Numbered from the stretch's first letter, positions 1 to 5,840 are shown. The stretch: 10,915 nucleotides of DNA from JACOUT01 sp964580865 (GCA_964580865.1 CAZONM010000192.1:1-10915); one strand, 5' to 3'. Numbers and translations: made by a program. Notes: generated by a model from the letters alone, not told the origin.

Positions 1-137
1 CGTCGAACGAGCACGAGACCATTACTGAACTCAAGCTACTCGGTGACGAACGTTGAGCATGTGGGGCTCCCCGCGCCCACGGCGTTGATGATGCCACGGG
101 GCCGAGCGAGTGACCACCGAGGTCAAGGCGCGGGAGA

Positions 138-172
138 CCCGGAGGGTCACCGCGAAGCGGTGGCCCTCCGGG
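138..172 (-). terminator. Strong hairpin downstream of the abi operon, candidate terminator
   Basis: Two 16-nt arms (138-153 and 157-172) pair around a GAA loop, with a single G-T wobble. The hairpin lies 42 nt past the AbiTii stop codon. No T-run follows on either strand, so it is not a classic intrinsic terminator; it could act as a Rho-linked or mRNA-stabilising 3' structure. Nothing else supportable is seen in bases 1-137: short open frames there run into the window edge without a convincing start. Confidence 0.5.
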
Positions 173-188
173 CCTTGCCCACATGCTC

Positions 189-199
189 TGTTGGCACCA
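189..199 (+). repeat. Left copy of 11-bp inverted repeat flanking the abi operon
   Basis: TGTTGGCACCA on the + strand, separated from the AbiTii stop codon by 15 nt. The exact reverse complement is at 1547-1557, 14 nt outside the start codon of the first operon gene. The match is perfect over 11 bp and does not extend. It could be a cassette end, an operator pair or chance. Confidence 0.5.
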
Positions 200-214
200 G
201 CGCGCGGGCAGAGG

Positions 215-871
215 TCATCCCGCGACCTGCGCAGTCGACGGGCTACCGACGTTGATCGCATTGCCGGAGCCCTCAATATGGATGTGGAACGCTTGATTGA
301 CTTGGTCGACCTTGGCGTCGATGCTCGCCGAGTCAGTGGTTGCGAGTTCGGGAAAGATGTTCTCAAGTTCGATAGTGAACGCAAGAAGAGCGTTGCGTAC
401 CGACTCGAAAACCTGAGCGATCTGGCAGCGCGAAATCTGGATCTTGAGTCCGACGCACGGCATGTGCGTGTAGACGCGACCATTCAAGAGCGCCCCCAGC
501 CCAGCAGGCACGCTCATGTAGAAGGACTGACCGCCGCCCGCGAGCAACTCAGCGAGTTCGCCGATGGACTGGTAATTGGTGAGTTGGAGAAGACGACGGG
601 CCAGCTCCGGGTCTGGGAAATGACCAGGGTCAACGTCGACACCGCGCGCCTGCGCGAACTGACTCAAGAACTCCCCCACGAACGTCCCCTTGTACTTGCG
701 GTACGATGGAACGGAGGCTTCGGCGCGGTAGCCTCCGAGTTCAAGGTCAACCCAAGCTGCGAGCGGGCCGTACTTGATGCGAGCCGCAAGGAGCTTCGCC
801 TTCCGCAGGATCGTCGGCAGGTCGGAACGCCCGTCGATGGCGCCTTCTTGAATTTCACGCAGCAGGCTCAT
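215..871 (-). CDS. AbiTii-domain protein (abortive infection family)
   Basis: A 218-aa protein whose first ~120 residues match the AbiTii domain (Pfam AbiTii) from memory. It opens with SLLREIQEGAID, then a helix LRKAKLLAARI (22-32), the AAWVDLELGGY signature (39-49) and a PSYRKYKG segment (55-62). The family is linked to phage abortive infection, but no enzymatic residues are known to me. Residues 123-175 are mixed hydrophobic helix and strand. The last 23 residues hold a HIHIEGSGNAINVGSP motif (196-211) shared with the upstream neighbour. The start ATG at 871 has a GAGGA ribosome site 6 nt upstream, inside the 13-nt gap to the preceding gene, so the two form an operon. Many AbiTii proteins continue after such a motif into a Gly-rich helical tail, which is absent here but present in the neighbour. 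There is no signal peptide, so it is probably cytoplasmic. Base composition is lower in GC than genes to the right, suggesting transfer. Confidence 0.88.
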   Translation of the reverse strand: MSLLREIQEGAIDGRSDLPTILRKAKLLAARIKYGPLAAWVDLELGGYRAEASVPSYRKYKGTFVGEFLSQFAQARGVDVDPGHFPDPELARRLLQLTNYQSIGELAELLAGGGQSFYMSVPAGLGALLNGRVYTHMPCVGLKIQISRCQIAQVFESVRNALLAFTIELENIFPELATTDSASIDAKVDQVNQAFHIHIEGSGNAINVGSPSTAQVAG

Positions 872-877
872 GCCAGA

Positions 878-882
878 TCCTC
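878..882 (-). promoter_or_regulatory. Ribosome binding site of the AbiTii gene
   Basis: GAGGA on the minus strand lies 6 nt before the ATG at 871, within the 13-nt intergenic gap (872-884). It fixes the start and supports translation from the operon mRNA. Confidence 0.7.
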
Positions 883-884
883 AG

Positions 885-1532
885 CTACTGAAGCCCATAA
901 TACGCGCCGATGATCCGCTCGAGAACCCCGCCAGCCGCTCCGACGCTGACGGGCCAGAGCCCTCGCGCAGCCTTGGCTACCATCTTCCCCATCCATCCGC
1001 TCACTCGTGGCCCCAGGGCCTTCCCTTCGGGCTCCTCCGAAACGAGGATCTCGCTGAGTTCAACGATGTCGATCTCATCGACCCGATGTGAGCGCAACTC
1101 CTCCTTCAGCCGGTCCAAGGACCCCACCGAGCCGCCTTTTGATGCGACTGCCTGCGTGGCACCAGGGCTTGCAACGTTCAGCGCATTGCCGTCGCCTGTC
1201 ACGTGGACATGGATCGAAGGTGTTTCCTTGCTGGTCATGAAGGACCTCCAGTCGAAGTGCGCGTCATCCGCGACGTGACGACCGCGCGTCGTGAGCGAGA
1301 CTGACCCGAACTCGAATGGGGCGGTGCCCAGGTACTTGAGCACCTCAACGAGCCCGTCGTGCTCCAGGAAAGTGACGGCATCGTTGATGCGGCGTGGCGA
1401 AAGACCGGTCGCGGCGTTGAGCTCATCGCCATCAAGTTGATAGTGCCCCGCGTCGTCCTCGCGCCCAGGCTCGTGGTACTGCGCGAGAAAGGACAGAACG
1501 GTCTGTGCATCGCTCGAAACTCTGGTCGCCAT
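885..1532 (-). CDS. Winged-helix protein with shared GNA-NV motif and Gly-rich helical tail
   Basis: A 215-aa protein in three parts. Residues ~5-95 look like a winged helix: helix DAQTVLSFLAQYH (8-20), a turn, helix ELNAATGL (37-44), recognition helix SPRRINDAVTFLEHDGLV (45-62) and a beta wing ending in SLTTRGRHVAD (79-89). Residues 107-127 carry the His/Gly/Asn motif also found at the C-terminus of the AbiTii partner. Residues 138-168 form a charged helical pair, and 170-215 form a conserved-looking tail (GPRVSGWMGKMVAKAARGLW, then a Gly/Ala-rich stretch ending IIGAYYG). From memory, such tails occur at the end of AbiTii and related defence proteins. It is the first gene of the operon. GGTGGGA sits just upstream of the ATG. 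The winged helix could bind DNA to autoregulate or sense; the tail could be an effector or oligomerisation part. I know no named family for the full length. Confidence 0.8.
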   Translation of the reverse strand: MATRVSSDAQTVLSFLAQYHEPGREDDAGHYQLDGDELNAATGLSPRRINDAVTFLEHDGLVEVLKYLGTAPFEFGSVSLTTRGRHVADDAHFDWRSFMTSKETPSIHVHVTGDGNALNVASPGATQAVASKGGSVGSLDRLKEELRSHRVDEIDIVELSEILVSEEPEGKALGPRVSGWMGKMVAKAARGLWPVSVGAAGGVLERIIGAYYGLQ

Positions 1533-1546
1533 GTTCCCACCGTTCT

Positions 1547-1557
1547 TGGTGCCAACA
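1547..1557 (-). repeat. Right copy of 11-bp inverted repeat flanking the abi operon
   Basis: TGTTGGCACCA on the minus strand, 14 nt upstream of the start codon at 1532. It is the exact inverted match of 189-199. Here the sequence also forms a short palindrome, TTGGTGCCAA (1546-1555 region), which would fit an operator in the 5' leader of the operon. Confidence 0.5.
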
Positions 1558-1566
1558 AAACTCTAA

Positions 1567-1598
1567 CCCCCCTACTGTCGCCCAAGCACCCCCCTCCC
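1567..1598 (-). other. Potential G-quadruplex in the abi operon leader or promoter
   Basis: On the minus strand (sense for the operon) four G-runs of 3, 6, 3 and 6 bases are separated by loops of 1, 5 and 8 nt. The cluster ends 34 nt before the ATG at 1532. It satisfies a slightly relaxed quadruplex pattern (one loop exceeds 7 nt). It could affect transcription or translation of the operon; whether it folds is unknown. Confidence 0.4.
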
Positions 1599-1772
1599 AG
1601 CCACCATGTCCGCTAGTGGGCCACCCACATCACCCGCAGCACGCCCGTCTTCCTCGCGCACCTCCGCGGTTCACCCCGGAACGCCCGAATCCACCGCCAC
1701 CTCCCCCCAATCCGCGCGCCGCGTCCGGTCGCGCCCCCGCCCGAGGCGCGCTTCCTGCTCTCGCTTCCACGC

Positions 1773-1886
1773 ATGAGCAGCCCCAACCCTCCCCCCATCC
1801 TCACCCGTGAGCTCGCCCTCCTCCTCCGGACCCTCCGCCTGCGCCACCGCGCCCGACCCGTCACCGTCGACGTCCTGCGCCCATGA
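1773..1886 (+). CDS. Possible 37-aa leader peptide overlapping the recombinase start
   Basis: ATG at 1773 opens a 37-codon frame whose TGA overlaps the ATG of the recombinase (ATGA at 1883-1886), the classic geometry of translational coupling. The peptide starts MSSPNPPPILTRELALLL, has a hydrophobic-basic helix in the middle and ends VTVDVLRP. Most third positions are G or C, as in real genes here. Neither this start nor the recombinase start has a good Shine-Dalgarno sequence, which makes coupling attractive but also weakens the case. The alternative is an upstream coding remnant or a chance open frame in C-rich DNA. It has no recognised homologue. Confidence 0.3.
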   Translation: MSSPNPPPILTRELALLLRTLRLRHRARPVTVDVLRP

Positions 1887-3217
1887 GCGACGCCACCCCA
1901 CCGCGGCCGTCGCGTCGCTGGCTCGAGCGCCGCGCGAGCTCCATCGGCACCTACGTCGACGGCGAGATCTTCCGCCCGCCGCGCGGGCGCTACGCCCCGC
2001 GCGCCTCCGTCATCGACGTCACCGCCGAGCACCACGCGGTCATCGACCTCGATCGCACGCCGGTGGACGCCGCCACCTTCGTGCAGCGCATCGATCGTGA
2101 GCTCAAGATCCGCTTCTATCAGCCGAAGAGCCGTCGCTCGTACGGGCACGTGCTCACGGCCTACTTGCGATGGCTCGGCCTGGCGCCCGCCGAGGCCACG
2201 CGCGACAGCGTGCGTGACTGGCTCGAGCTCCTCGTCGACGGCGGCGCGTCATCATCCACGGTCTCGGTGCACCTCTCCTGCCTGCGCACCGTGTTCGACA
2301 AGATGTGTTTCCGACAGATCACGCTCGGCCTGGTGACCCCGCGCCGCACCCACAAGCTCCCCGTGGTGCTCGCCGTCGACGAGCTCCGCCGCCTGCTCAC
2401 GGCCGCGCCGTCGCTGCGCGACAAGCTCCTGCTCGGCATGATGTACGCCACGGGCATGCGCGTCTCCGAGGTCTGCCGATTGCGTGTTCGTGATTTCGAT
2501 TTCATTCGCCGCACCATTCGCGTGGAGCAGGGCAAGGGGCGCAAGGATCGCCTCGTCATGCTTCCCACCAGCTTCGCGCCGCTCCTCGAGCGCTTCGCGC
2601 GCGCGTCCACGCCGCACGCGTGGCTGTTCCCGTCGTCGTTCGAGACCGACCGCCACCTCTCGCCGCGCACCGCCGCGCGCGTCATGGAGCGCGCGCGCCG
2701 CCTGGCGCTCATCGGCAAGTCGGCCACCTGCCACACGCTGCGCCACTCCTTCGCCACGCACCTGCTCGAGTCGGGCACCGACGTGCGCTTCATCCAGCGC
2801 CTGCTCGGCCACCTGCACCTGCAGACCACCACGCTCTACACCAAGCTCGCGGTGCTGAAGGGCGAGCGCGCCACGTCGCCGCTCGATCTGCTGAGCGCCC
2901 CCGGCGACGCGCCCGCTGCGTCGCCGCCGGCGCTCGCGACCACCGCCGGGCCCGTGGGGCGCATGCGCGTGCGTCTCGAGCGCACCGCCCACGGCGCGGC
3001 GGTGGCGGTGGTGGTGCGCGGTCACCCCGACGTCACGCTCGACGGCATCCACGTCACGGAGCCGCGGCCGGGCTTCCTCACCATGTCGCTGCCGCCGCTC
3101 GAGGACTGGGCCGCGCGCCTCGCCACGCTCCCCGCCGACACGCGCGAGCGGATCGAGGAGGGTGCGTTCTACGACCACCTGCTGGCGGCCGTGCGCGCGA
3201 GCTGGACGTCGGCGTGA
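1883..3217 (+). CDS. Tyrosine recombinase (Xer/integrase type) with C-terminal SpoVG-like extension
   Basis: A 444-aa site-specific recombinase that would cut and rejoin DNA through a phosphotyrosine. Residues 1-60 are an unrecognised N-terminal extension. Residues ~64-145 are the SAM-like core-binding domain (QPKSRRSYGHVLTAYLRWLG). Residues ~160-325 are the catalytic domain with a complete set: R193 (TGMRVSE), K218 (QGKGRKDR), H284 and R287 (HTLRHSF), H310 (LLGH) and nucleophile Y319 (TTTLYTKL). It lacks the insert typical of integron integrases. A Pro/Ala linker (338-358) leads to residues 360-437, whose strand-strand-strand-helix order and key positions resemble SpoVG, a nucleic-acid-binding fold; this is my inference. 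The start is ATG at 1883, with a weak ribosome site. It diverges from the abi operon and could be the mobility gene of an element, or a resident recombinase. GC is host-like, unlike the abi genes. Confidence 0.9.
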   Translation: MSDATPPRPSRRWLERRASSIGTYVDGEIFRPPRGRYAPRASVIDVTAEHHAVIDLDRTPVDAATFVQRIDRELKIRFYQPKSRRSYGHVLTAYLRWLGLAPAEATRDSVRDWLELLVDGGASSSTVSVHLSCLRTVFDKMCFRQITLGLVTPRRTHKLPVVLAVDELRRLLTAAPSLRDKLLLGMMYATGMRVSEVCRLRVRDFDFIRRTIRVEQGKGRKDRLVMLPTSFAPLLERFARASTPHAWLFPSSFETDRHLSPRTAARVMERARRLALIGKSATCHTLRHSFATHLLESGTDVRFIQRLLGHLHLQTTTLYTKLAVLKGERATSPLDLLSAPGDAPAASPPALATTAGPVGRMRVRLERTAHGAAVAVVVRGHPDVTLDGIHVTEPRPGFLTMSLPPLEDWAARLATLPADTRERIEEGAFYDHLLAAVRASWTSA

Positions 3218-3222
3218 TCGGC

Positions 3223-3266
3223 CGATCGACCGATGCTCGCCACACCGGCGCGCCATCGGTCGATCG
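3223..3266. repeat. 13-bp inverted repeat just after the recombinase gene
   Basis: CGATCGACCGATG (3223-3235) and its perfect reverse complement (3254-3266) are separated by 18 nt, starting 6 nt past the recombinase stop. No T-run follows. It may be a factor-dependent terminator, an mRNA 3' structure or a recombinase-related site. The 18-nt spacer is longer than the 6-8 nt central region of usual tyrosine recombinase core sites. Confidence 0.55.
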
Positions 3267-3311
3267 CTCGCGCACGCCCCGTCGGCGCGTGCCCCGCCGA
3301 TACCCTTGGGC

Positions 3312-5057
3312 ATGACCACCGCGCCCTCCACCTCTCGTCACGCGCCGCACGTCGCGCTGTTGGCCGCCGCCGTCGCGCTCACCGGCGCGCCCTCGTGCTC
3401 GTGTGGCGAAGATCTCGCGGTGGTGCCCGGCGGCGCCTCGGGGCGGATCTGCGACGCCGACACCGGCGCCGGCCTGCCCGACCTGGCGGTCACGCTCACG
3501 TCCGCCAACGGCCGCGTCGCCCAGTCGGTGTCGGCTGGCGACGGCGGCTGGCGCTTCAACGGCGTGGCGCCCGGGCGCGCCACGGTCGAGGCCGAGGCCC
3601 CGGACGGCGCCCGCACCTTCGACGTGGTGATCAGCTCCGGCGACGTGGCCGTCGTCGACGACCCCGCCTGTCGCGACCTGCCGGGCGCGCCCGGGGCCGG
3701 CGGCGTGGCCGGCCAGGTGTGCAACCGCCACACCGGCGCCCTCGTCACCGACGCCTTGGTCATCGCGCTCCTCGCCGACGGCAGCACGCGCGAGACCTTC
3801 ACCGACGACCAGGGGCGCTTCACGCTCGACGACCTCCCCTCTGGCGATCACGTCGTCACCATCCGCGGCACGGGCTTCGAGCGCAGCTTCCCGGTCACCG
3901 TCGACGACGGCGTCATCACCGAGCTCGACCTGGGCGAGGCCTGCGTCGAGACCGACGCCGCGCACGGCACGCTCTCTGGCGCGCTGTGCGACCCCGCCGG
4001 CGGCCCGCTCATGGGCGCCCGCGTCACCGCTGTGGACGACTCGGGCTTCACCGTCAGCGACCTCACCGACACGCGCGGCGAGTTCTTCCTGAACGCCCTC
4101 GCGCCCGGCGCCGCCCTGGTCGACGTGAGCCGCGCGCCCGACATCAACGCCACCTACGTCGTCACGGTGGTCGCCGGCCAAGACACCGTGGTGGTGCGCG
4201 ACCTCGCCTGCGCCGAGGAGTGCAGCTACCAGGTGACCGAGGTGGCGGCCGTCGGCGTGCGGCCGGTCGACATCATCTTCGTCATCGACGACTCGGGCAG
4301 CATGAACGACGACAACGACGCCGTGCAAGACAACATCAACGCCTTCTCGAGCAGCATCGCCGCCAGCGGCACCGACGCGCGCGTGGTGCTGCTCGGCACC
4401 ACCAACGTGCCGCCGCCGCTCGGCGGCTCCAGCGAGTTCCTCAAGATCAACACCAACGTCGACTCCAACGACGCGCTCATCGAGCTCGTGGAGCACCACA
4501 ACGGCTACGCCGGCTTCCTGCGCGCCGACGCCATCAAGCACTTCGTGGCCATCACCGACGACGAGAGCGACCTGAGCGCCACCTCGTTCACCGCTACCGT
4601 CAACGGCTGGCCGGGCTTCGAGAACGGTTGGGTCTTCCACTCCATCGTCGCGTACGGCTCCGATCCCCAGGACGGGTGCTCCACCGGCGCCGCCTACGGC
4701 CACCAGTACATGACGCTGTCGCAGCAGACCGGCGGCATCACCTCGCCCATCTGCGACGCCGACTACGCCACCGTGTTCGACGCCGTGGTGGAGGCCGTCA
4801 CCGTGGGCACGTTGCCGTGCACCATCGCCATCCCCGCGCCCGCGGGCGTGGAGGCCGACGCGTCGCAGGTCAGCGTCACGGTCGACGGCGCCGGCGGCCC
4901 GTCGCTGTCCATGCCCGTGCGCGCCACCTGCAGTGGGCCCGGCTGGACGTTCGACAACGCCACGCACCCCACGGCGGTGGTGGCCTGCCCCGAGACCTGC
5001 GCCGCCATCTCACGCGACGCCAGCGGCAGCCTCACCGTGACCGTCGGCTGCAGCTGA
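3312..5057 (+). CDS. Exported VWA-domain protein with three carboxypeptidase-regulatory-like repeats
   Basis: A 581-aa cell-envelope or secreted protein. The ATG at 3312 is chosen because it places a signal peptide at the N-terminus (hydrophobic HVALLAAAVALTGA, then Cys at 29 and 31; the lipobox is imperfect). Three beta-sandwich repeats follow at about 41-120, 130-211 and 218-300. Each starts (S/A)G-x-(I/V/L)C and holds a GxF/W...L/V-x-PG-type turn, like carboxypeptidase regulatory or Cna-B domains. Residues ~315-500 are a VWA domain with the metal-site motif DDSGS (326-330) and an ITDDESD segment (414-420). The Cys-containing C-terminus (501-581, pattern LPC...TC...ACPETC...GCS) is a familiar ending of myxobacterial VWA proteins. 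It is probably a surface adhesion or protein-binding factor; the ligand is unknown. It converges with the His-rich gene, the two stop codons lying 15 nt apart. Confidence 0.88.
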   Translation: MTTAPSTSRHAPHVALLAAAVALTGAPSCSCGEDLAVVPGGASGRICDADTGAGLPDLAVTLTSANGRVAQSVSAGDGGWRFNGVAPGRATVEAEAPDGARTFDVVISSGDVAVVDDPACRDLPGAPGAGGVAGQVCNRHTGALVTDALVIALLADGSTRETFTDDQGRFTLDDLPSGDHVVTIRGTGFERSFPVTVDDGVITELDLGEACVETDAAHGTLSGALCDPAGGPLMGARVTAVDDSGFTVSDLTDTRGEFFLNALAPGAALVDVSRAPDINATYVVTVVAGQDTVVVRDLACAEECSYQVTEVAAVGVRPVDIIFVIDDSGSMNDDNDAVQDNINAFSSSIAASGTDARVVLLGTTNVPPPLGGSSEFLKINTNVDSNDALIELVEHHNGYAGFLRADAIKHFVAITDDESDLSATSFTATVNGWPGFENGWVFHSIVAYGSDPQDGCSTGAAYGHQYMTLSQQTGGITSPICDADYATVFDAVVEAVTVGTLPCTIAIPAPAGVEADASQVSVTVDGAGGPSLSMPVRATCSGPGWTFDNATHPTAVVACPETCAAISRDASGSLTVTVGCS

Positions 5058-5072
5058 TCGTCCGTCGCCAGC

Positions 5073-5561
5073 TCAGCGCCACACCCCATGGTCGCCGCGA
5101 TCGCCGTGCTGCGCGCCGCGGTCGTGGTCGTGCCCGCGGTGCTTGCCGTGGTGCTTGCCGTGGTGCTTGCCGTGATGACCGCCGTGGTGCTTGTGGTGGC
5201 CCAGGTGGCGGCCCGGGTGATCACACTCGCGGTCCACCATCACCACGGTCTCCCGCGCCGGCACCGCGTCGGCGTAACGGTGGCGCGGGTACACCACGAC
5301 GGAGCTCACCGGCGCCTCGCGCACGTACACCACGCGCTGCGGCACCTCGCGCACGACGACCACCGGGGGCGGCGCCGGCTCCTGCACGATCACCACGGGC
5401 GGAGGCGGGAGGCTCGGCCCGATGACCACCTGCACGCCGCCGACGTCGACAGCCACGGGCGGCAGGCCCACGGCCACGGTGGCGCCGCCGTGCGCCAGCG
5501 CCGGCGCGGTGGCGAAGATGGAGAGGACGAGCGCGGAGGGAGCGAGCGTTGTGCGGTTCAT
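5073..5561 (-). CDS. Small exported Pro/Val-rich protein with His-rich C-terminus
   Basis: A 162-aa protein with a clear Sec signal peptide (MNRTTLAPSALVLSIFATAP, then ALA-H, cleavage about 23/24). Residues 25-95 are rich in Val and Pro and contain repeated PPPVV-type and REVP/REAP segments, low-complexity sequence that could span the periplasm or cross surface layers. Residues 112-160 are dominated by His, Gly, Lys and Asp, with HHGK repeated three times after HHKHHGG. This could bind Ni, Zn, Cu or Co, or simply be a basic surface tail; the sequence does not decide. No known domain is recognised. The start ATG at 5561 has only a weak ribosome site, but the signal peptide supports it. It resembles short 'PXPV/His-rich' secreted proteins seen in proteobacteria. 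Confidence 0.75.
   Translation of the reverse strand: MNRTTLAPSALVLSIFATAPALAHGGATVAVGLPPVAVDVGGVQVVIGPSLPPPPVVIVQEPAPPPVVVVREVPQRVVYVREAPVSSVVVYPRHRYADAVPARETVVMVDRECDHPGRHLGHHKHHGGHHGKHHGKHHGKHRGHDHDRGAQHGDRGDHGVWR
5139..5198 (-). repeat. 12-bp tandem repeat coding the HHGK tract
   Basis: Three perfect copies of GTGCTTGCCGTG (5139-5150, 5151-5162, 5163-5174) are followed by two diverged units to 5198. On the minus strand they code for the His/Gly/Lys tract. The unit is four codons, so copy-number change would alter tract length without a frameshift. Confidence 0.9.
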
Positions 5562-5669
5562 GCGCCAAGGACGCAGGCGCCGCGCCGGCCATTCAGGCGG
5601 GTCGATTTCCCGTGTGCCATCGGGGGGTTGCTCCGGCGTCTGCCTCGCCGCGTCGGTCGCGATCGCGGC

Positions 5670-5700
5670 CGCAAAACGCAGCGCGCCCGCTAGTTTTGCG
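5670..5700. promoter_or_regulatory. 8-bp inverted repeat abutting the DUF507 promoter, possible operator
   Basis: CGCAAAAC (5670-5677) and GTTTTGCG (5693-5700) are a perfect inverted pair with a 15-nt spacer. The right arm touches the -35 element at 5701. The position suits a repressor or activator site; no regulator is identified. Confidence 0.35.
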
Positions 5701-5728
5701 TTGACTCGCGCCTGGAGGTCGCTAGCAT
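5701..5728 (+). promoter_or_regulatory. Sigma-70-like promoter of the DUF507 gene
   Basis: TTGACT (-35, 5701-5706) and TAGCAT (-10, 5723-5728) are separated by 16 nt. Transcription would start at about 5735, giving a leader of roughly 105 nt before the ATG at 5841. It is the clearest promoter in the window. Confidence 0.6.
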
Positions 5729-5840
5729 TCGCGTGTCTTTGATCGGCGCTTCACGCGCCCCCTTCCCTGAGCAGCCGTTTCGCGATGGCGCCCGGACGAC
5801 GGGGGCCCAAGATGCGCCCAGGAAGCGAAGGGAATTGTCC

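Larger units (their letters stand above)
1533..1772. other. C-rich spacer between the divergent abi operon and the recombinase
   Basis: No convincing gene. The + strand is strongly C-rich and G-poor. It must contain the promoter of the minus-strand abi operon, but no clear -35/-10 pair stands out: a minus-strand TAGAGT has only a poorly spaced TTGGGC upstream. The frame that ends at 1886 is open from 1617 with high G/C third positions but has no usual start codon before 1773, so it could be the decayed remnant of a coding sequence. The change from mixed to host-like composition falls at about 1600-1620, a possible insertion junction. Confidence 0.5.

Noticed and set aside
189..205. TTGGCAC as a sigma-54 -24 element (also at 1555-1549 on the minus strand)
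   Set aside because: No TTGC-type -12 element follows at the required spacing in either copy.
110..913. 267-codon + strand frame opposite the AbiTii gene
   Set aside because: The minus strand encodes a recognisable AbiTii domain with a good ribosome site; the + strand product resembles nothing.
1606..1776. 57-codon + strand frame that also ends in ATGA, at 1773
   Set aside because: Product is low-complexity Ser/Pro/Arg/Thr and third positions lack the host G/C bias, so it is unlikely to be coding.
1883..3217. Integron integrase
   Set aside because: The catalytic domain lacks the extra segment that marks IntI proteins, and no attC-like array or gene cassettes follow.
3078..4967. 629-codon open frame on the minus strand opposite the VWA gene
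   Set aside because: Composition artefact of high-GC DNA. Its translation is repetitive Gly/Arg/Val/His-rich sequence without domains, while the opposite strand encodes a clear signal peptide, repeats and VWA motif.
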